This document shows, one piece after another, positions 1 to 9,146 of a stretch of DNA of 64,000 nt. Location of the stretch: contig NZ_BBZB01000001.1 in NCBI RefSeq assembly GCF_001269985.1, positions 1,922,001-1,986,000 of the forward strand, in the 5' to 3' direction. The stretch comes from Pseudoalteromonas sp. '520P1 No. 423' (GTDB lineage Bacteria > Pseudomonadota > Gammaproteobacteria > Enterobacterales > Alteromonadaceae). The notes under the pieces were generated by a model. The model ran no database searches, was not told the origin of the DNA, and saw nothing but the letters and a program-made list of their open reading frames with translations. Both the position numbers and the translations under genes were made by a program. The stretch's first letter is position 1; the number at the start of each line of letters is the position of its first letter.

Positions 1-5
1 TCTGA

Positions 6-39
6 GCAGATAAAAGTATCCTAAGGTACTTTTATCTGC
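6..39. terminator. perfect hairpin, likely terminator
   Basis: Two 13-base arms (6-18 and 27-39) are exact reverse complements around an 8-base loop. The hairpin lies just past the stop codon of the leftward dehydrogenase gene ending at 62. No long T run follows on the minus strand, so intrinsic termination is plausible but not certain; it may instead serve a + strand gene left of the window. Confidence 0.55.
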
Positions 40-61
40 TTAATTATTGGCACATAGAGTG

Positions 62-820
62 CTAACCTGCAGTTAAACCACCATCTACACTGTGCAAGCT
101 ACCAGTAATAAAGCTTGCTTCATCAGATGATAAAAAATAAACCAAATTAGCAACATCTTCACCTAAACCAACACGGCCGATTGGGTGGGCCTGTGCTTCA
201 AGCTCCCATGCTTTTTCTAAATTGCCATCTAAGTCGGCATCAGCCCAACGTTGCATTGCTTTATTTGCTAAAGGGGTTTTGATTGTTGCTGGACAAACTG
301 CGTTTACACGTATTTGATGTGTTGATAAATCAAGTGCTAAACTTTTTGTGATTTGGCCTAGTGCACCTTTTGTCAAACCATAGCTAAAGCTATTAGGTTT
401 GCCTATTAATGCTTGATCTGAAGCCATTATCACTATGCTACCACCACCTGAATCTTTCATCTTTTTAGCAGTTTCTCTTACTGTGATAACAATCCCCTTA
501 ATATTGATATCTATAATGGTATCAATCTCTTCATCAGTGGCAGTAAGAATAGAATTAGATTGGTGAATACCGGCATTGGCAAATACAGCGTCTATTTCGC
601 CAAATTTTGCAATAGTACCTTCAATAGCAGCAATTTGATCTGATACTTTACGTACATCACCTTTATAAAAATATATATTTTCTTTTAAATCTATAGCTAA
701 TGAATCAGCAGCTTGTGGATTAGTATCAATAAAACCAACTTTATAACCTTGGTTAACGAATTTTTTTACTGTAGCTGCACCAATACCTGTTGCACCACCT
801 GTAATAAATGCTGTTTTCAT
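62..820 (-). CDS. SDR family NAD(P)-dependent oxidoreductase
   Basis: A 252-residue short-chain dehydrogenase/reductase, the usual length of the classical family. The cofactor-binding motif TGGATGIG is at residues 7-14, NAG at 82-84, and the catalytic set is Ser134, Tyr147 and Lys151 in the YxxxK arrangement. Asp32 after the second beta strand suggests preference for NAD(H), which is inference. It is cytosolic, with no signal peptide. The substrate cannot be read from sequence; the family oxidises or reduces alcohols and ketones. It stands alone, with a hairpin after its stop and a decayed gene upstream. Confidence 0.9.
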   Translation of the reverse strand: MKTAFITGGATGIGAATVKKFVNQGYKVGFIDTNPQAADSLAIDLKENIYFYKGDVRKVSDQIAAIEGTIAKFGEIDAVFANAGIHQSNSILTATDEEIDTIIDINIKGIVITVRETAKKMKDSGGGSIVIMASDQALIGKPNSFSYGLTKGALGQITKSLALDLSTHQIRVNAVCPATIKTPLANKAMQRWADADLDGNLEKAWELEAQAHPIGRVGLGEDVANLVYFLSSDEASFITGSLHSVDGGLTAG

Positions 821-911
821 ACTATTTCTCTAGGAAGTCATTTTATGTTGCAATGGTATAGAAGTATTTAAATTCAGTAAATTACTAATAATTAATATGA
901 ACTCGATTTAA

Positions 912-1118
912 TTAATCAAATAGTTCGAACTCTTGATGTTCAAGGTTACCAGTGAGCTTTTCTACCATTAAATGGAGATCTTTATTTGTATTAGCCACAG
1001 CGTTACTGACTTTATCGCTTTCTACTAATGTACGGTAATTTTCTGATACGTGATGTAGCTGCTCTAAAGTTTCATTGAGTTCATGAGTGATATTCATTTG
1101 CTGAGTTGCGCTCAGCAT
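912..1118 (-). pseudogene. fragment resembling the C-terminal tail of a chemoreceptor
   Basis: A 68-residue open frame, very likely helical, with heptad-like spacing of hydrophobic residues and a serine/asparagine-rich tail, like the last turns of a methyl-accepting chemotaxis protein signalling domain. An in-frame TAA lies about ten codons upstream of the first ATG, and no convincing ribosome binding site is present. I read it as the 3' remnant of a longer leftward gene cut off near 1120-1150. A genuine short coiled-coil protein is the alternative. Confidence 0.4.
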
Positions 1119-1474
1119 TTTCTGAATATTATTACTATCAATCAGTTAAAAATTTAGAGCCTGAAGTATGGCAACAACTAGGTTCACCTAAATATTTTAA
1201 AATTCCTATGGTTTTTGTTTCTCCTAACGGATTAAAACTACTTAAAAATATCACTAATCAAACAGTTTGCGAACACGCTAAAAAACATCGCCAAGCAGGT
1301 ATTCATTTATTACTTTATGTTGCTTTGGTATTAATAGGCAGTATTGTATTTTTTAAATTTGCAATAACATGGTTATTTAATCAAACATATTTAAAGCTCT
1401 CTAGTACATTAATTACTTTGTGTTTTTTTAAATTTCTATATAATTCATCTAAATTTATAAAGGACATATATTGA
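1106..1474 (+). pseudogene. 5'-truncated small inner-membrane protein (UspB-like layout)
   Basis: The frame gives a soluble stretch (EPEVWQQLGSPKYF and following residues) and then a hydrophobic segment at about residues 68-88. This resembles the small membrane proteins of the UspB type, but the N-terminal membrane segment expected before the EPEVW region is missing. The ATG at 1106 overlaps the oppositely oriented chemoreceptor-like fragment and has no good ribosome binding site. The first dozen or so residues therefore look like junction sequence and the real 5' end seems deleted. The family assignment is tentative. Confidence 0.4.
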
Positions 1475-1475
1475 A

Positions 1476-2249
1476 ATGAAAAAAATAGCAATTATTCTAG
1501 CTGCTTTAATATTGGTAATATTAGGTGCATTTTGGTTTTTAACTGGTGGTGCACTTAATGATTTGATTAAACAACAAATTGAGCAAGTTGGTACAAAAGT
1601 GATAGAGCAGCCTGTCACTGTTAATACAGTTGATATGAAACTGTTAGAAGGCGCTGGCACAATTAAAGGTTTAGTTTTGGCTAACCCATCAAAGTATACT
1701 GCACCTTCAGTGTTTTCATTAGATGAAGTCACTTTAGATATTAATCTTGATAGCTTGACTACCGATCTTATTATTATCGATAAAATAGTCATAGACAAAC
1801 CGCAAGCTGTTGTTGAGTTTACTCAAAATGGTGACGCTAATATTAAAGAGCTACTTGATACCATAAAGAAAAATACCCCAAGTAATACTCAGTCTGAACC
1901 TGAGCAAGAAAGCACTTCAACGAGTGTAAAAGAGCCGATTATACGTATAAATAAATTTGTATTAGCTGGTGTGGCACTAACTGTTGATTTATCAAAGCTG
2001 GGTAATAAAGCGCATCAAGCTGTTTTGACAGATATTAATTTAACAAATATTGGTGGTCAAAATGGCATGCCTGCAAGTCAATTAGGTGCTGAATTAGCTA
2101 AGCAAGCATTATCATCTATCTGGAAACAAGCAAAAAAACAACAAACAAAAATCTTAAAAGACCAAGCTAAAGAGAAGCTAGAAGACAAAGCCAAAGAAAA
2201 ACTAGGTGGTTTATTAGATAAATTTACTGGTCAAAACGGCATAAAATGA
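1476..2249 (+). CDS. AsmA-like membrane-anchored protein
   Basis: A 257-residue protein with an N-terminal signal anchor (residues 3-24) followed by an AsmA/DUF748-like periplasmic region with repeated short beta strands. Residues 130-145 form a Ser/Glu/Gln-rich linker, and the C-terminal 45 residues are a highly charged Lys/Glu/Asp helix. AsmA-like proteins act at the envelope, often in lipid or outer-membrane homeostasis; the role here is unknown. It starts 2 bases after the truncated gene before it, so the two may once have been one transcript. A strong terminator follows its stop. Confidence 0.6.
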   Translation: MKKIAIILAALILVILGAFWFLTGGALNDLIKQQIEQVGTKVIEQPVTVNTVDMKLLEGAGTIKGLVLANPSKYTAPSVFSLDEVTLDINLDSLTTDLIIIDKIVIDKPQAVVEFTQNGDANIKELLDTIKKNTPSNTQSEPEQESTSTSVKEPIIRINKFVLAGVALTVDLSKLGNKAHQAVLTDINLTNIGGQNGMPASQLGAELAKQALSSIWKQAKKQQTKILKDQAKEKLEDKAKEKLGGLLDKFTGQNGIK

Positions 2250-2270
2250 GAGAGGTTTACCTCTCTTTTT
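2249..2270 (+). terminator. rho-independent terminator
   Basis: A 7-base stem (AGAGAGG with CCTCTCT) with a TTTA loop and a run of T, overlapping the stop codon of the AsmA-like gene. Confidence 0.8.
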
Positions 2271-2310
2271 ACTTAGGAATTTAAAATAAAATATTACTTT
2301 AGGAAAAACA

Positions 2311-2526
2311 ATGATTGAATCAGGTCGATACCAGCATTTTAAAGGTAATTTTTATCAAGTTTTACATATAGCAAAACATAGTGAAACAGATGAGCTATTA
2401 GTTGTATATCAACCTGAATATGGTGAAAGAGGTATTTGGGTGCGTCCATTAGCGATGTTTGATGAAACGATTGAACGTGAAGGTAAAACCTTTAAAAGGT
2501 TTTCTAAAGTTGAAAATTCAAAATAA
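2311..2526 (+). CDS. DUF1653 domain protein
   Basis: A 71-residue protein that is nearly all DUF1653: the GRYQHFKGNFYQVL opening, a central VVYQPEYGERGIWVRP block and the closing FKRF. The family is widespread and small, and its function is not established. The ribosome binding site TTAGGA lies about 9 bases before the ATG at 2311. It follows the terminator of the AsmA-like gene and so probably has its own promoter in the 60-base gap. Confidence 0.85.
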   Translation: MIESGRYQHFKGNFYQVLHIAKHSETDELLVVYQPEYGERGIWVRPLAMFDETIEREGKTFKRFSKVENSK

Positions 2527-2754
2527 TTTAGCTTTCATATAAGTGTTATTACTCAATCACTAACAATATGTTGAGTTAACAAAACATTAACTTTGCATGC
2601 GTATTTAGTGATTTTAATTTGTAATCAAAATATTAATTTAATTTAGATGTTTATAAAATAATCGAAATAAATAAAAATCAATAAATAACAATATTACAGC
2701 AATCTTTTAAATCCAATCTAAGGGTATTATGTATTTGAAGTATGTAACCCAAAT

Positions 2755-2797
2755 GTAAACGGTGTTTTATCCCTTGAAAAGCATCGTTTACTTTTTT
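2755..2797 (+). terminator. orphan rho-independent terminator-like hairpin
   Basis: In the 400-base AT-rich gap between DUF1653 and the dead chemoreceptor, GTAAACGGTGTTTT pairs with AAAAGCATCGTTTAC (near-perfect, 14-15 bases each, 8-base loop) and is followed by six T. It is about 230 bases past the DUF1653 stop, so it could end that transcript or an unannotated small RNA. Nothing else recognisable lies in 2527-2929. Confidence 0.6.
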
Positions 2798-2929
2798 AGT
2801 GTCGAAAAATCTTCAGTACATAAATCACTTATTTTTAAACATTTTTTTGTGTAAGTTCTGATATTCTAAAACTAGCAAATCGAGCTAAATATACTACAGT
2901 AAAAACTTACTCTGATAGAGCACTCCATT

Positions 2930-4020
2930 ATGAAAATGACCCTTTCTCAAAGAATTTATGCTGGTTTTGGTATCGTGATTTTTTTGATGTTAATCGTATC
3001 TTTAACTATTTAGATTAAGAGTAGTAATATTCAAAAAGTCGTTTTTGAAGTTCAAAGTGATGATATTCCAAGTGTGATCTTATATCTACAAGTATTAGAT
3101 GAAGTTGGAGATATGCAATCTAACTTATTAGAATATTTAACTGGAAAAATAGATGAAGCAGGTGACATGTTAGCATCGGTTACGAGTTTTACTGCAGGAG
3201 ATTTAAGTAAAAAAGCTGATTTTTACAAAGGTAGTGACTCGTTTAAAAGTTATTTTGAGCAACTAAACCCGCTAGAGCAAAAGCCTCAAGAATTAGTTAA
3301 CCTTCAAAAAATATATAATCTATACAATGAGAGAAAAACTACTGCGGAGCTTATTTTTGAAAAATTCGATCCAACAGGTAGAGCGTCTACTTTAAAATCA
3401 GCGGACGAAATGGAACATCAACTATTCGCTAAGGTTGAAGACATTTTAGAACGTTCAGCTGAAGAGGAGAAGTCTGATGCTATTGTGGCGATTGATGGTA
3501 CATTAGTTTCATAGAATAACCAGTTATCTACATAAATTATCATTTCAATTATTGCCATTTTTACTGTTGGTGGTATTTAATTTTACTTAACAAGTAGTAT
3601 TAATAAACGATTACATAACGTACTAAGTGTTGCAAATAGGGTCATTGAAGGTGATTTAACGATCCAACCTATCGAAGATAATAGTGGTGATGAAATAGGA
3701 GAGTTAGCTCAAGCTATGAATACTATGGCAAACTCTTTAATGAGTTAATTCGGGATATAAATAGCGTATCGAGCTCTGTTGCAAATGCCGCCAATGAGAT
3801 ATTAACTGCAACTTTAGATATGACTCAATGCTAAAATTGATGCGGCTTGTGAGGAGCAGTCAGCAACAACAATTGAAATTTCAAAAGATGTTGTCGCTAT
3901 TAGCTCATCATCATCTGAAATATTAGAAGTTACGAATCAAACATCAGAAAAAGCGTCTAGGATGAATGAGCTTTCTGATCAAATGAAACACTTGGTAGAT
4001 CGCTTTAAGTTTCGCTCTTA
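2930..4020 (+). pseudogene. methyl-accepting chemotaxis protein, degraded
   Basis: The frame from ATG 2930 opens with a cytoplasmic start and membrane segment (MKMTLSQRIYAGFGIVIFLM) and hits TAG at 3011. The same frame resumes as a periplasmic sensor up to TAG at 3512. A second membrane segment (3537-3600) and a HAMP domain (INKRLHNVLSVANRVIEGDL, then DEIGELAQAMNTMA) follow with further stops and a frame change near 3745. The signalling domain is reduced to about 200 bases, losing most of its methylation helices and hairpin tip. The tail NELSDQMKHLVDRFKF is the typical chemoreceptor C-terminus. With this many lesions it cannot give a working receptor. Confidence 0.9.
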
Positions 4021-4042
4021 GACTTGTTAATTGTACTCAAAA

Positions 4043-4066
4043 GCAGGATTTACATCCTGCTTTTTT
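4043..4066. terminator. bidirectional terminator
   Basis: A 7-base stem GCAGGAT/ATCCTGC with a 4-base loop, flanked by an A run on the left and six T on the right. It separates the dead chemoreceptor from the leftward serine hydrolase gene and can act for both. Confidence 0.8.
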
Positions 4067-4092
4067 ATCAACTCAAGCTGCTTCGCCTGAAT

Positions 4093-5952
4093 TTAAGCCC
4101 ATACTCTCACACCTATAATGCCAAAATACAGTAGATAGCTAAACGCAAGCAAATGAATAACAGAACAAGTAGCATGATAACTATAAGCTAGCTTATTTAT
4201 TTTCTTAATAGGTGTTTTAACAGTATTGTAAATGGCTATTAATGAGAAAATGGCATAAAAAACAGTACTTAACATTAGCATTAATGAAAAAACAGTCTTA
4301 TTGCCAAAGTTTAAATAGGGGTTTTGCATTCCTAAAAATACACATGTGATCATCAATAAAGCAGAAAAAGAGGCTAATAATGGATATTTCCTTAATTGTT
4401 TGTGGTCAATTTTTAGCTTTTTCCCTCTAAGTTTATTAATACCATTTATTAATAAAACAACAATGAATGAAATGACGATTATTATCCAAAGACTTGCTGT
4501 TATAAGCTGAAAATAAACAGCAAAGGCATTGGTACGTTTAAGTACTTTATCTCCATAATGGATAACTTTGCCATCAATAGGATCTTCTGCAACGGCTAAA
4601 GTTACTAGACCATTATCGACAGATTTAAATGAAGTTTTAGAGGCCGGTAAAAACTTTTTAGGTTTAGCATTAAATATTAAACCACCAAATAATAATGCTT
4701 CCTCGGTAGTAGTTACTTTATATACAGCAACTAATCTATTGAAAAAATGCGCTAATTCAAATCTAGGGTTTACTGTGTAATAGTAACCGCGCAGTTGTTT
4801 GGATATTTTATTTGATATGGTTTCTGAAAATACTTCAGGTTTATTTAACCCTTGAGTTTGAAATGAGACAATCTGCTCTCTAATTTGTTTTAGTTTACTT
4901 GGATTTGAACTATTAGTTAAAATTACAAATCCAGAGTTGTCACTAGGTAAGTATCTCAGATCTGCTAAAGCACCATTAATACCCCCATCATGTCCGTGAT
5001 ATAAAAAATTATTTAATAAAGTAGGGATATTGTTGAGGCCATAAGCATTTTCAATTTCATTTGAATTAGTTGATTCACTGTTTCGCATACGCTTGATAGA
5101 TTCAGCTGTTAAAATTGGCTTGCCACTATTGAGTAGCATTTTTGTAAACTTAGCCATATCCCCAATAGTTGAATTTATTGCACCTACTGGACGGTATATA
5201 AGATGTTTATAAGTTTGAGCTTTTTGGTTTACATAAGAGGTTGCACCAAACTGCTTAACCTGTTCATTATATAAATAAGTTGTGTTGTGCATTTTAAGCG
5301 GAGTAAAAATTGTTTCTTGGATATAAGATTCAAAGTTTTGTTCTGTAATTTTTTCAATTATGTAAGCTGCCACAGCTGAGCCTGAATTTGAATAAGATGA
5401 TCGTGTTCCTGCTGGCCAGCGAGATGTTCTAGATTCAGGATAATAACTTAAACTGTCAATTAAAGTTTGTTCAGGGTTATTTTGCTTTGCATATTCAGTT
5501 AAAGCGATTTCATCCCAACCAGTTGTATGTTCAAGTAAATGAACCACTCTAATAGGATGAGTATCATGCCAAGGGTTATAAAATTTGACTTCTGGGACTA
5601 ACGCTTTTACTTCATCATCAAGATGTAATCTGCCTTGTTCTATCAATTTTAATATCGCAATAGATGTAAACATTTTAGATACTGAGCCTATTCGGTATAA
5701 GGTATTTTTATCAGCTATTTTCTGCGACTCTAAATCAGAAAATCCGAGTACTTTAATTTCTTCAATACCATTTTTATTGACTAATGCGTAAGCTAAAGAA
5801 GGAAGTGTACTTTTTTCCATGATCTTTAAAATATTGTTATTTAGTTGAGTTAATGTTTTTGCTTTTTTTGTCTCAGAACTGGCATTAGCAATATTTAAAA
5901 TCGCTAGCTGTAAAAAGCAATAGATGATAATTGGTATGGATAAAAGTTTCAT
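4093..5952 (-). CDS. membrane-anchored serine hydrolase, class C beta-lactamase family
   Basis: A 619-residue protein with a signal peptide (about 1-24). The catalytic domain carries the SxxK motif SVSK at 90-93, Tyr-Ser-Asn at 187-189 and an HDG triad (321-323) in place of KTG. This is the PF00144 fold of class C beta-lactamases, D-aminopeptidases and esterases. After about residue 460 come four hydrophobic segments (roughly 482-506, 527-547, 555-580 and 598-617), tethering the domain to the inner membrane with the active site in the periplasm. The family acts on acyl or peptide bonds; the substrate is unknown and beta-lactam resistance should not be assumed. It is divergent from the CadC-like gene and probably controlled by it. 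Confidence 0.8.
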   Translation of the reverse strand: MKLLSIPIIIYCFLQLAILNIANASSETKKAKTLTQLNNNILKIMEKSTLPSLAYALVNKNGIEEIKVLGFSDLESQKIADKNTLYRIGSVSKMFTSIAILKLIEQGRLHLDDEVKALVPEVKFYNPWHDTHPIRVVHLLEHTTGWDEIALTEYAKQNNPEQTLIDSLSYYPESRTSRWPAGTRSSYSNSGSAVAAYIIEKITEQNFESYIQETIFTPLKMHNTTYLYNEQVKQFGATSYVNQKAQTYKHLIYRPVGAINSTIGDMAKFTKMLLNSGKPILTAESIKRMRNSESTNSNEIENAYGLNNIPTLLNNFLYHGHDGGINGALADLRYLPSDNSGFVILTNSSNPSKLKQIREQIVSFQTQGLNKPEVFSETISNKISKQLRGYYYTVNPRFELAHFFNRLVAVYKVTTTEEALLFGGLIFNAKPKKFLPASKTSFKSVDNGLVTLAVAEDPIDGKVIHYGDKVLKRTNAFAVYFQLITASLWIIIVISFIVVLLINGINKLRGKKLKIDHKQLRKYPLLASFSALLMITCVFLGMQNPYLNFGNKTVFSLMLMLSTVFYAIFSLIAIYNTVKTPIKKINKLAYSYHATCSVIHLLAFSYLLYFGIIGVRVWA

Positions 5953-6096
5953 AGTACCTCTTTATGAATTTATTATTTTCAGTATGAAATTAATGCGAAA
6001 TTTCAAGTTAAAAACACTTGAACCTAGTTGGCCAAAGTGTTTTATTAGAATTAATTAAAAGAATGGTTTAAAGCAAACAAACTTTTGTTAACTATT

Positions 6097-6149
6097 GTGA
6101 ACACATGTAATAATCGGGTGTTCACAAAAGGTCACATGTATTATCAGGG
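6097..6149 (+). promoter_or_regulatory. candidate operator in the divergent promoter region
   Basis: A perfect 8-base inverted repeat GTGAACAC/GTGTTCAC (6097-6104 and 6118-6125) overlaps two direct repeats, ACATGTAATAATCGGG at 6103 and ACATGTATTATCAGGG at 6134. The copies are 31 bases apart, about three helical turns. They lie just before the ATG of the CadC-like gene at 6156, a layout suited to a dimeric OmpR-type winged-helix regulator controlling itself and the serine hydrolase. Binding is inference. Confidence 0.5.
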
Positions 6150-6155
6150 TTTTTT

Positions 6156-8333
6156 ATGGCTGGTTTAGAGTCAGGTTTTCAGGATGTTGTTATTTTTGAC
6201 GAATTTAAAATTGATTTGTCTAAAGAGCGTATTTATAAAAATAATGAAGAAATAAAACTAGAACCTCAGCTGTTTTCTTGTTTGGCTTTATTAGTTTTAG
6301 AGTCACCTAATGTGGTGAGTCGTGAGCTAATTCAAAATAAAGTGTGGGCTGGAAGACATGTTAGTGATGAAGCAGTTAGAGCTGCCTTTAAAAAGTTACG
6401 AAAAATACTTGGGGATGATGCGAAATCTCCAATATTTATAAAAACTGTGCCACGCCAAGGTTATAAATTTATAGCGCCAGTTGAAAAAGTTTTAATAACT
6501 GAGAAATCAAATGAAAACCCTTCACATAGCGAAGTGAAACCCAGCCTTTTAAATCCTTTTATTATTGGATTAGCTTGTTTGTGCATTGGTTTTTCTTATG
6601 TTTTCTACTTAAATAACACTACTGATAATGATTTAACAATCACAACAGAGTTTGAAGTCAGTAAAATTACACAACTGGCGGGCTCTGAAACTTATGGTAG
6701 TTTCAATCATAATTCGCAAACAATTTCATTTACACACCGTAGTCAAAGTGATTCTCCACAACAAATTCTTATTAAAAACTTAAAAAATAACAGACTTCAA
6801 AGAATAAGTTGGGATGGTGCACATTATTCAGGTGCTTATTGGTCGAAACAAGGTGATAAACTGGCATTTGGACGAAGTCATAATGGTGTATCAAACAGCA
6901 TAATTACACAGTTTAATAAAAACGGGGAGGTCGTTAATGTAGATATATTGCAACACCCTAGTTTGAAGGATAAATATATTGTTGGCTGGCATGGAGATAA
7001 TGCGCTTTATCTAGCGCAAGAAGCCTATGTATCAAATAACCGCAGCATTTATAAATTTGATTTAGTAACACAAGAATTAATAACAATGACATCCCCTCAA
7101 GTGACAGGGTCAGGTGATTATTTAGCTTCAGAATCATTTGATGGAAAATACTTAGCTATTATCAGAGAAGTTGCTAAAGGGGAGTTTTCACTATTAGTTA
7201 TTGAAACTGGATCAGGCACACTCATCGCGAATCGTATTGTATCTATGTTTGTTAACCGTATTGTATGGCATCAAGATAATAATACATTAACCTTAAGTGC
7301 TTTTAGCGGTGCTGCAATTAAGTTTGATATCATTAAAAACAGTTTAACTAAATTACCCCAATTTCCAGCTTATACAAATGATATTTTTGCTGACTGTGGT
7401 GATAATTGTTATCTCATGCGCCAACATAATGGTAATTATTTGGATATCAAAGAAGAGCCAAACTTTTTATTATCTGAGAAAGTAGATCATAATCGACCAT
7501 TAATATCTGCAAGTGACATTATCGCATTGCCGGGGGCGCAAGACTTACCTCGTTATAATAATATTGGCACAGCGGTATATTTTGTGACTTCAACCACTGA
7601 ATCTTTAGTACTTCATAAACAAGAGTTTGGCGGTAGTTTATCTATATTGGCTTGCTGGCCAAGTAATATAAAAATTACAAATTTAGAGATCAGTCCAAAA
7701 GAGAGCCACTTTGCAGCTATCGTAAATCAAAGGCTCGTCCTAGAACCCATTAAAACACTCGCTGAATGTGATATAAGTTTACAGTCACAGCCAGCCTATA
7801 TTACGGATTCATTAAAGAAAGTGGCAGAGCCTGTATGGCATGATAATAATGAATCTGTGTATTTAACTGTTTATGAACATGGTAAAGCTAAAATAAAAAA
7901 CATTACTATTAAAGATAAAACATATACGCAAGTGATTAATGAATATATTGCATATCGACCTTTTTTTGCTTTGAAAGGGTATAACGCTGTTGCCATTGAT
8001 AAAAATAATGTGGCTTGGCTGATTTCATCAAAAAAGAGTGAAGTTATAAAAAAAGATAAATTAACTAAAATAGAAGCGGCTAATTTACATCGTTGGTCAG
8101 TAGATAAAAGTGGATTATATTTTACTTCGAGACAAGGTCGAGAATCATATTTAAATCGCGTTTCTTTTGAGCCTATATCTAAATTAAAAGCAGGCGCTAA
8201 CAATGATTTATTAAGCATTTCAATTGGCAATAATAAATTTAGATTAGGATTTGATTTACATCCGAATAAAAATAAACTGTTATTAGTTGAATCATTAAGT
8301 GCACAAAGCGATTTTGTAAAAGTGAAATGGTGA
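6156..8333 (+). CDS. CadC/ToxR-like membrane transcription regulator with TolB-like propeller
   Basis: A 725-residue one-component regulator. Residues 11-112 form an OmpR-type winged-helix DNA-binding domain (recognition helix around EAVRAAFKKLRK; wing ending PRQGYKFIAPV). Residues 134-152 are a single membrane segment. The periplasmic part, about 570 residues, shows repeated WD40/TolB-like strands (SGAYWSKQGDKLAFG, PVWHDNNESVYLT). In this class the outer domain senses a ligand or partner and the cytoplasmic domain acts without a kinase. The start follows CAGGG at 7-8 bases. It is divergent from the serine hydrolase, its likely target. Confidence 0.88.
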   Translation: MAGLESGFQDVVIFDEFKIDLSKERIYKNNEEIKLEPQLFSCLALLVLESPNVVSRELIQNKVWAGRHVSDEAVRAAFKKLRKILGDDAKSPIFIKTVPRQGYKFIAPVEKVLITEKSNENPSHSEVKPSLLNPFIIGLACLCIGFSYVFYLNNTTDNDLTITTEFEVSKITQLAGSETYGSFNHNSQTISFTHRSQSDSPQQILIKNLKNNRLQRISWDGAHYSGAYWSKQGDKLAFGRSHNGVSNSIITQFNKNGEVVNVDILQHPSLKDKYIVGWHGDNALYLAQEAYVSNNRSIYKFDLVTQELITMTSPQVTGSGDYLASESFDGKYLAIIREVAKGEFSLLVIETGSGTLIANRIVSMFVNRIVWHQDNNTLTLSAFSGAAIKFDIIKNSLTKLPQFPAYTNDIFADCGDNCYLMRQHNGNYLDIKEEPNFLLSEKVDHNRPLISASDIIALPGAQDLPRYNNIGTAVYFVTSTTESLVLHKQEFGGSLSILACWPSNIKITNLEISPKESHFAAIVNQRLVLEPIKTLAECDISLQSQPAYITDSLKKVAEPVWHDNNESVYLTVYEHGKAKIKNITIKDKTYTQVINEYIAYRPFFALKGYNAVAIDKNNVAWLISSKKSEVIKKDKLTKIEAANLHRWSVDKSGLYFTSRQGRESYLNRVSFEPISKLKAGANNDLLSISIGNNKFRLGFDLHPNKNKLLLVESLSAQSDFVKVKW

Positions 8334-8678
8334 TTTGAATATTTAGCTGAGAAAAACATTCAATTTTGTGGAAGTGTTTTTTAATCTCTTAAAAAGTATG
8401 TTATTTGCTTTATTTACCTCATAACTTAAGTTTCATCGCACGGTTTGCTTTTAAGTAGCGCACGCTTTGTCTTGATGAAAAAAAATAAATTATGTATAGT
8501 CAATCACATACGAATATATGCTCCGATATAATAGGCGCACATAAATTACAAAGCGTGCAAGCACACTTTACTACCTCCGTTTTTGACGTTATTTATCTCT
8601 AAGCTATTTATTTTTAATTTATATTAAGAGGTCTAACCTGATAAGTGTGCGGGCCGTTTATACAAATGTTAAGGCATT
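8334..8678 (+). other. non-coding leader of the cassette array; candidate attI-like site
   Basis: No gene fits here. Two 11-base arms GCACGCTTTGT (8460-8470) and ACAAAGCGTGC (8548-8558) form a perfect inverted repeat 77 bases apart. The last 46 bases (8631-8676) end ACAAATGTTAAGGC, close to the ACAAAGTTAGGC core of known attI sites, and run directly into the first cassette. A TATAAT-like hexamer at 8527-8532 could be the -10 of a promoter driving the cassettes, but no good -35 accompanies it. There is no integrase gene to the left. Confidence 0.4.
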
Positions 8679-9146
8679 ATGAAATTCGAGAATTATCAAT
8701 CCTCTGACTTTAAGGAAATAGCAGATTTATTCCATGGCTCAGTACATTCAATATCATCTGATTTTTACACGTCAGATGAATTAGAGGCTTGGTCACCATC
8801 TCCTCCTAACTATGATGAGTGGAAGATGAGGCTCGAAAATAAGCAACCATATAAGGCCATCGTAAATGATCAAATTGTTGGGTTTATTGAATTAGAAAGG
8901 GATGGCCATATTGACTGCCTTTATATCCATAAAGAGTTTAAAGGGCAAGGAATTGGGAGCCGACTTTTAGAATATGCTATTGAGAAAGCTATGAACAATG
9001 GCATATATCATCTCTATGCAGAGGCAAGCAAAGTTGCGAGGCCTATATTCGAGAAACAAGGTTTTTCATACAATAATACAAATCATGTTAAGTTAAGGGG
9101 GCAGTCATTAATCAACTATTCAATGTCATTAAAGTTGCAGCCTTAA
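8679..9146 (+). CDS. GNAT N-acetyltransferase (cassette 1)
   Basis: A 155-residue acetyltransferase of the Acetyltransf_1 type. The acetyl-CoA pyrophosphate-binding loop is KGQGIGSRL (residues 88-96), preceded by the beta-4 strand GHIDCLYIHKEF and followed by PIFEKQGFSYN, the usual C-terminal signature. The N-terminal region is typical of small acetyltransferases found in integron cassettes. The substrate is unknown (amino group of a metabolite, antibiotic or protein). The start lies about 5 bases after the putative attI-like core, and the stop overlaps the attC site, as in a compact gene cassette. Confidence 0.85.
   Translation: MKFENYQSSDFKEIADLFHGSVHSISSDFYTSDELEAWSPSPPNYDEWKMRLENKQPYKAIVNDQIVGFIELERDGHIDCLYIHKEFKGQGIGSRLLEYAIEKAMNNGIYHLYAEASKVARPIFEKQGFSYNNTNHVKLRGQSLINYSMSLKLQP

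Noticed and set aside
4093..5952. Antibiotic resistance beta-lactamase
   Set aside because: The fold is right, but the HDG triad and four C-terminal membrane helices point to a peptidase or esterase of the wider family.
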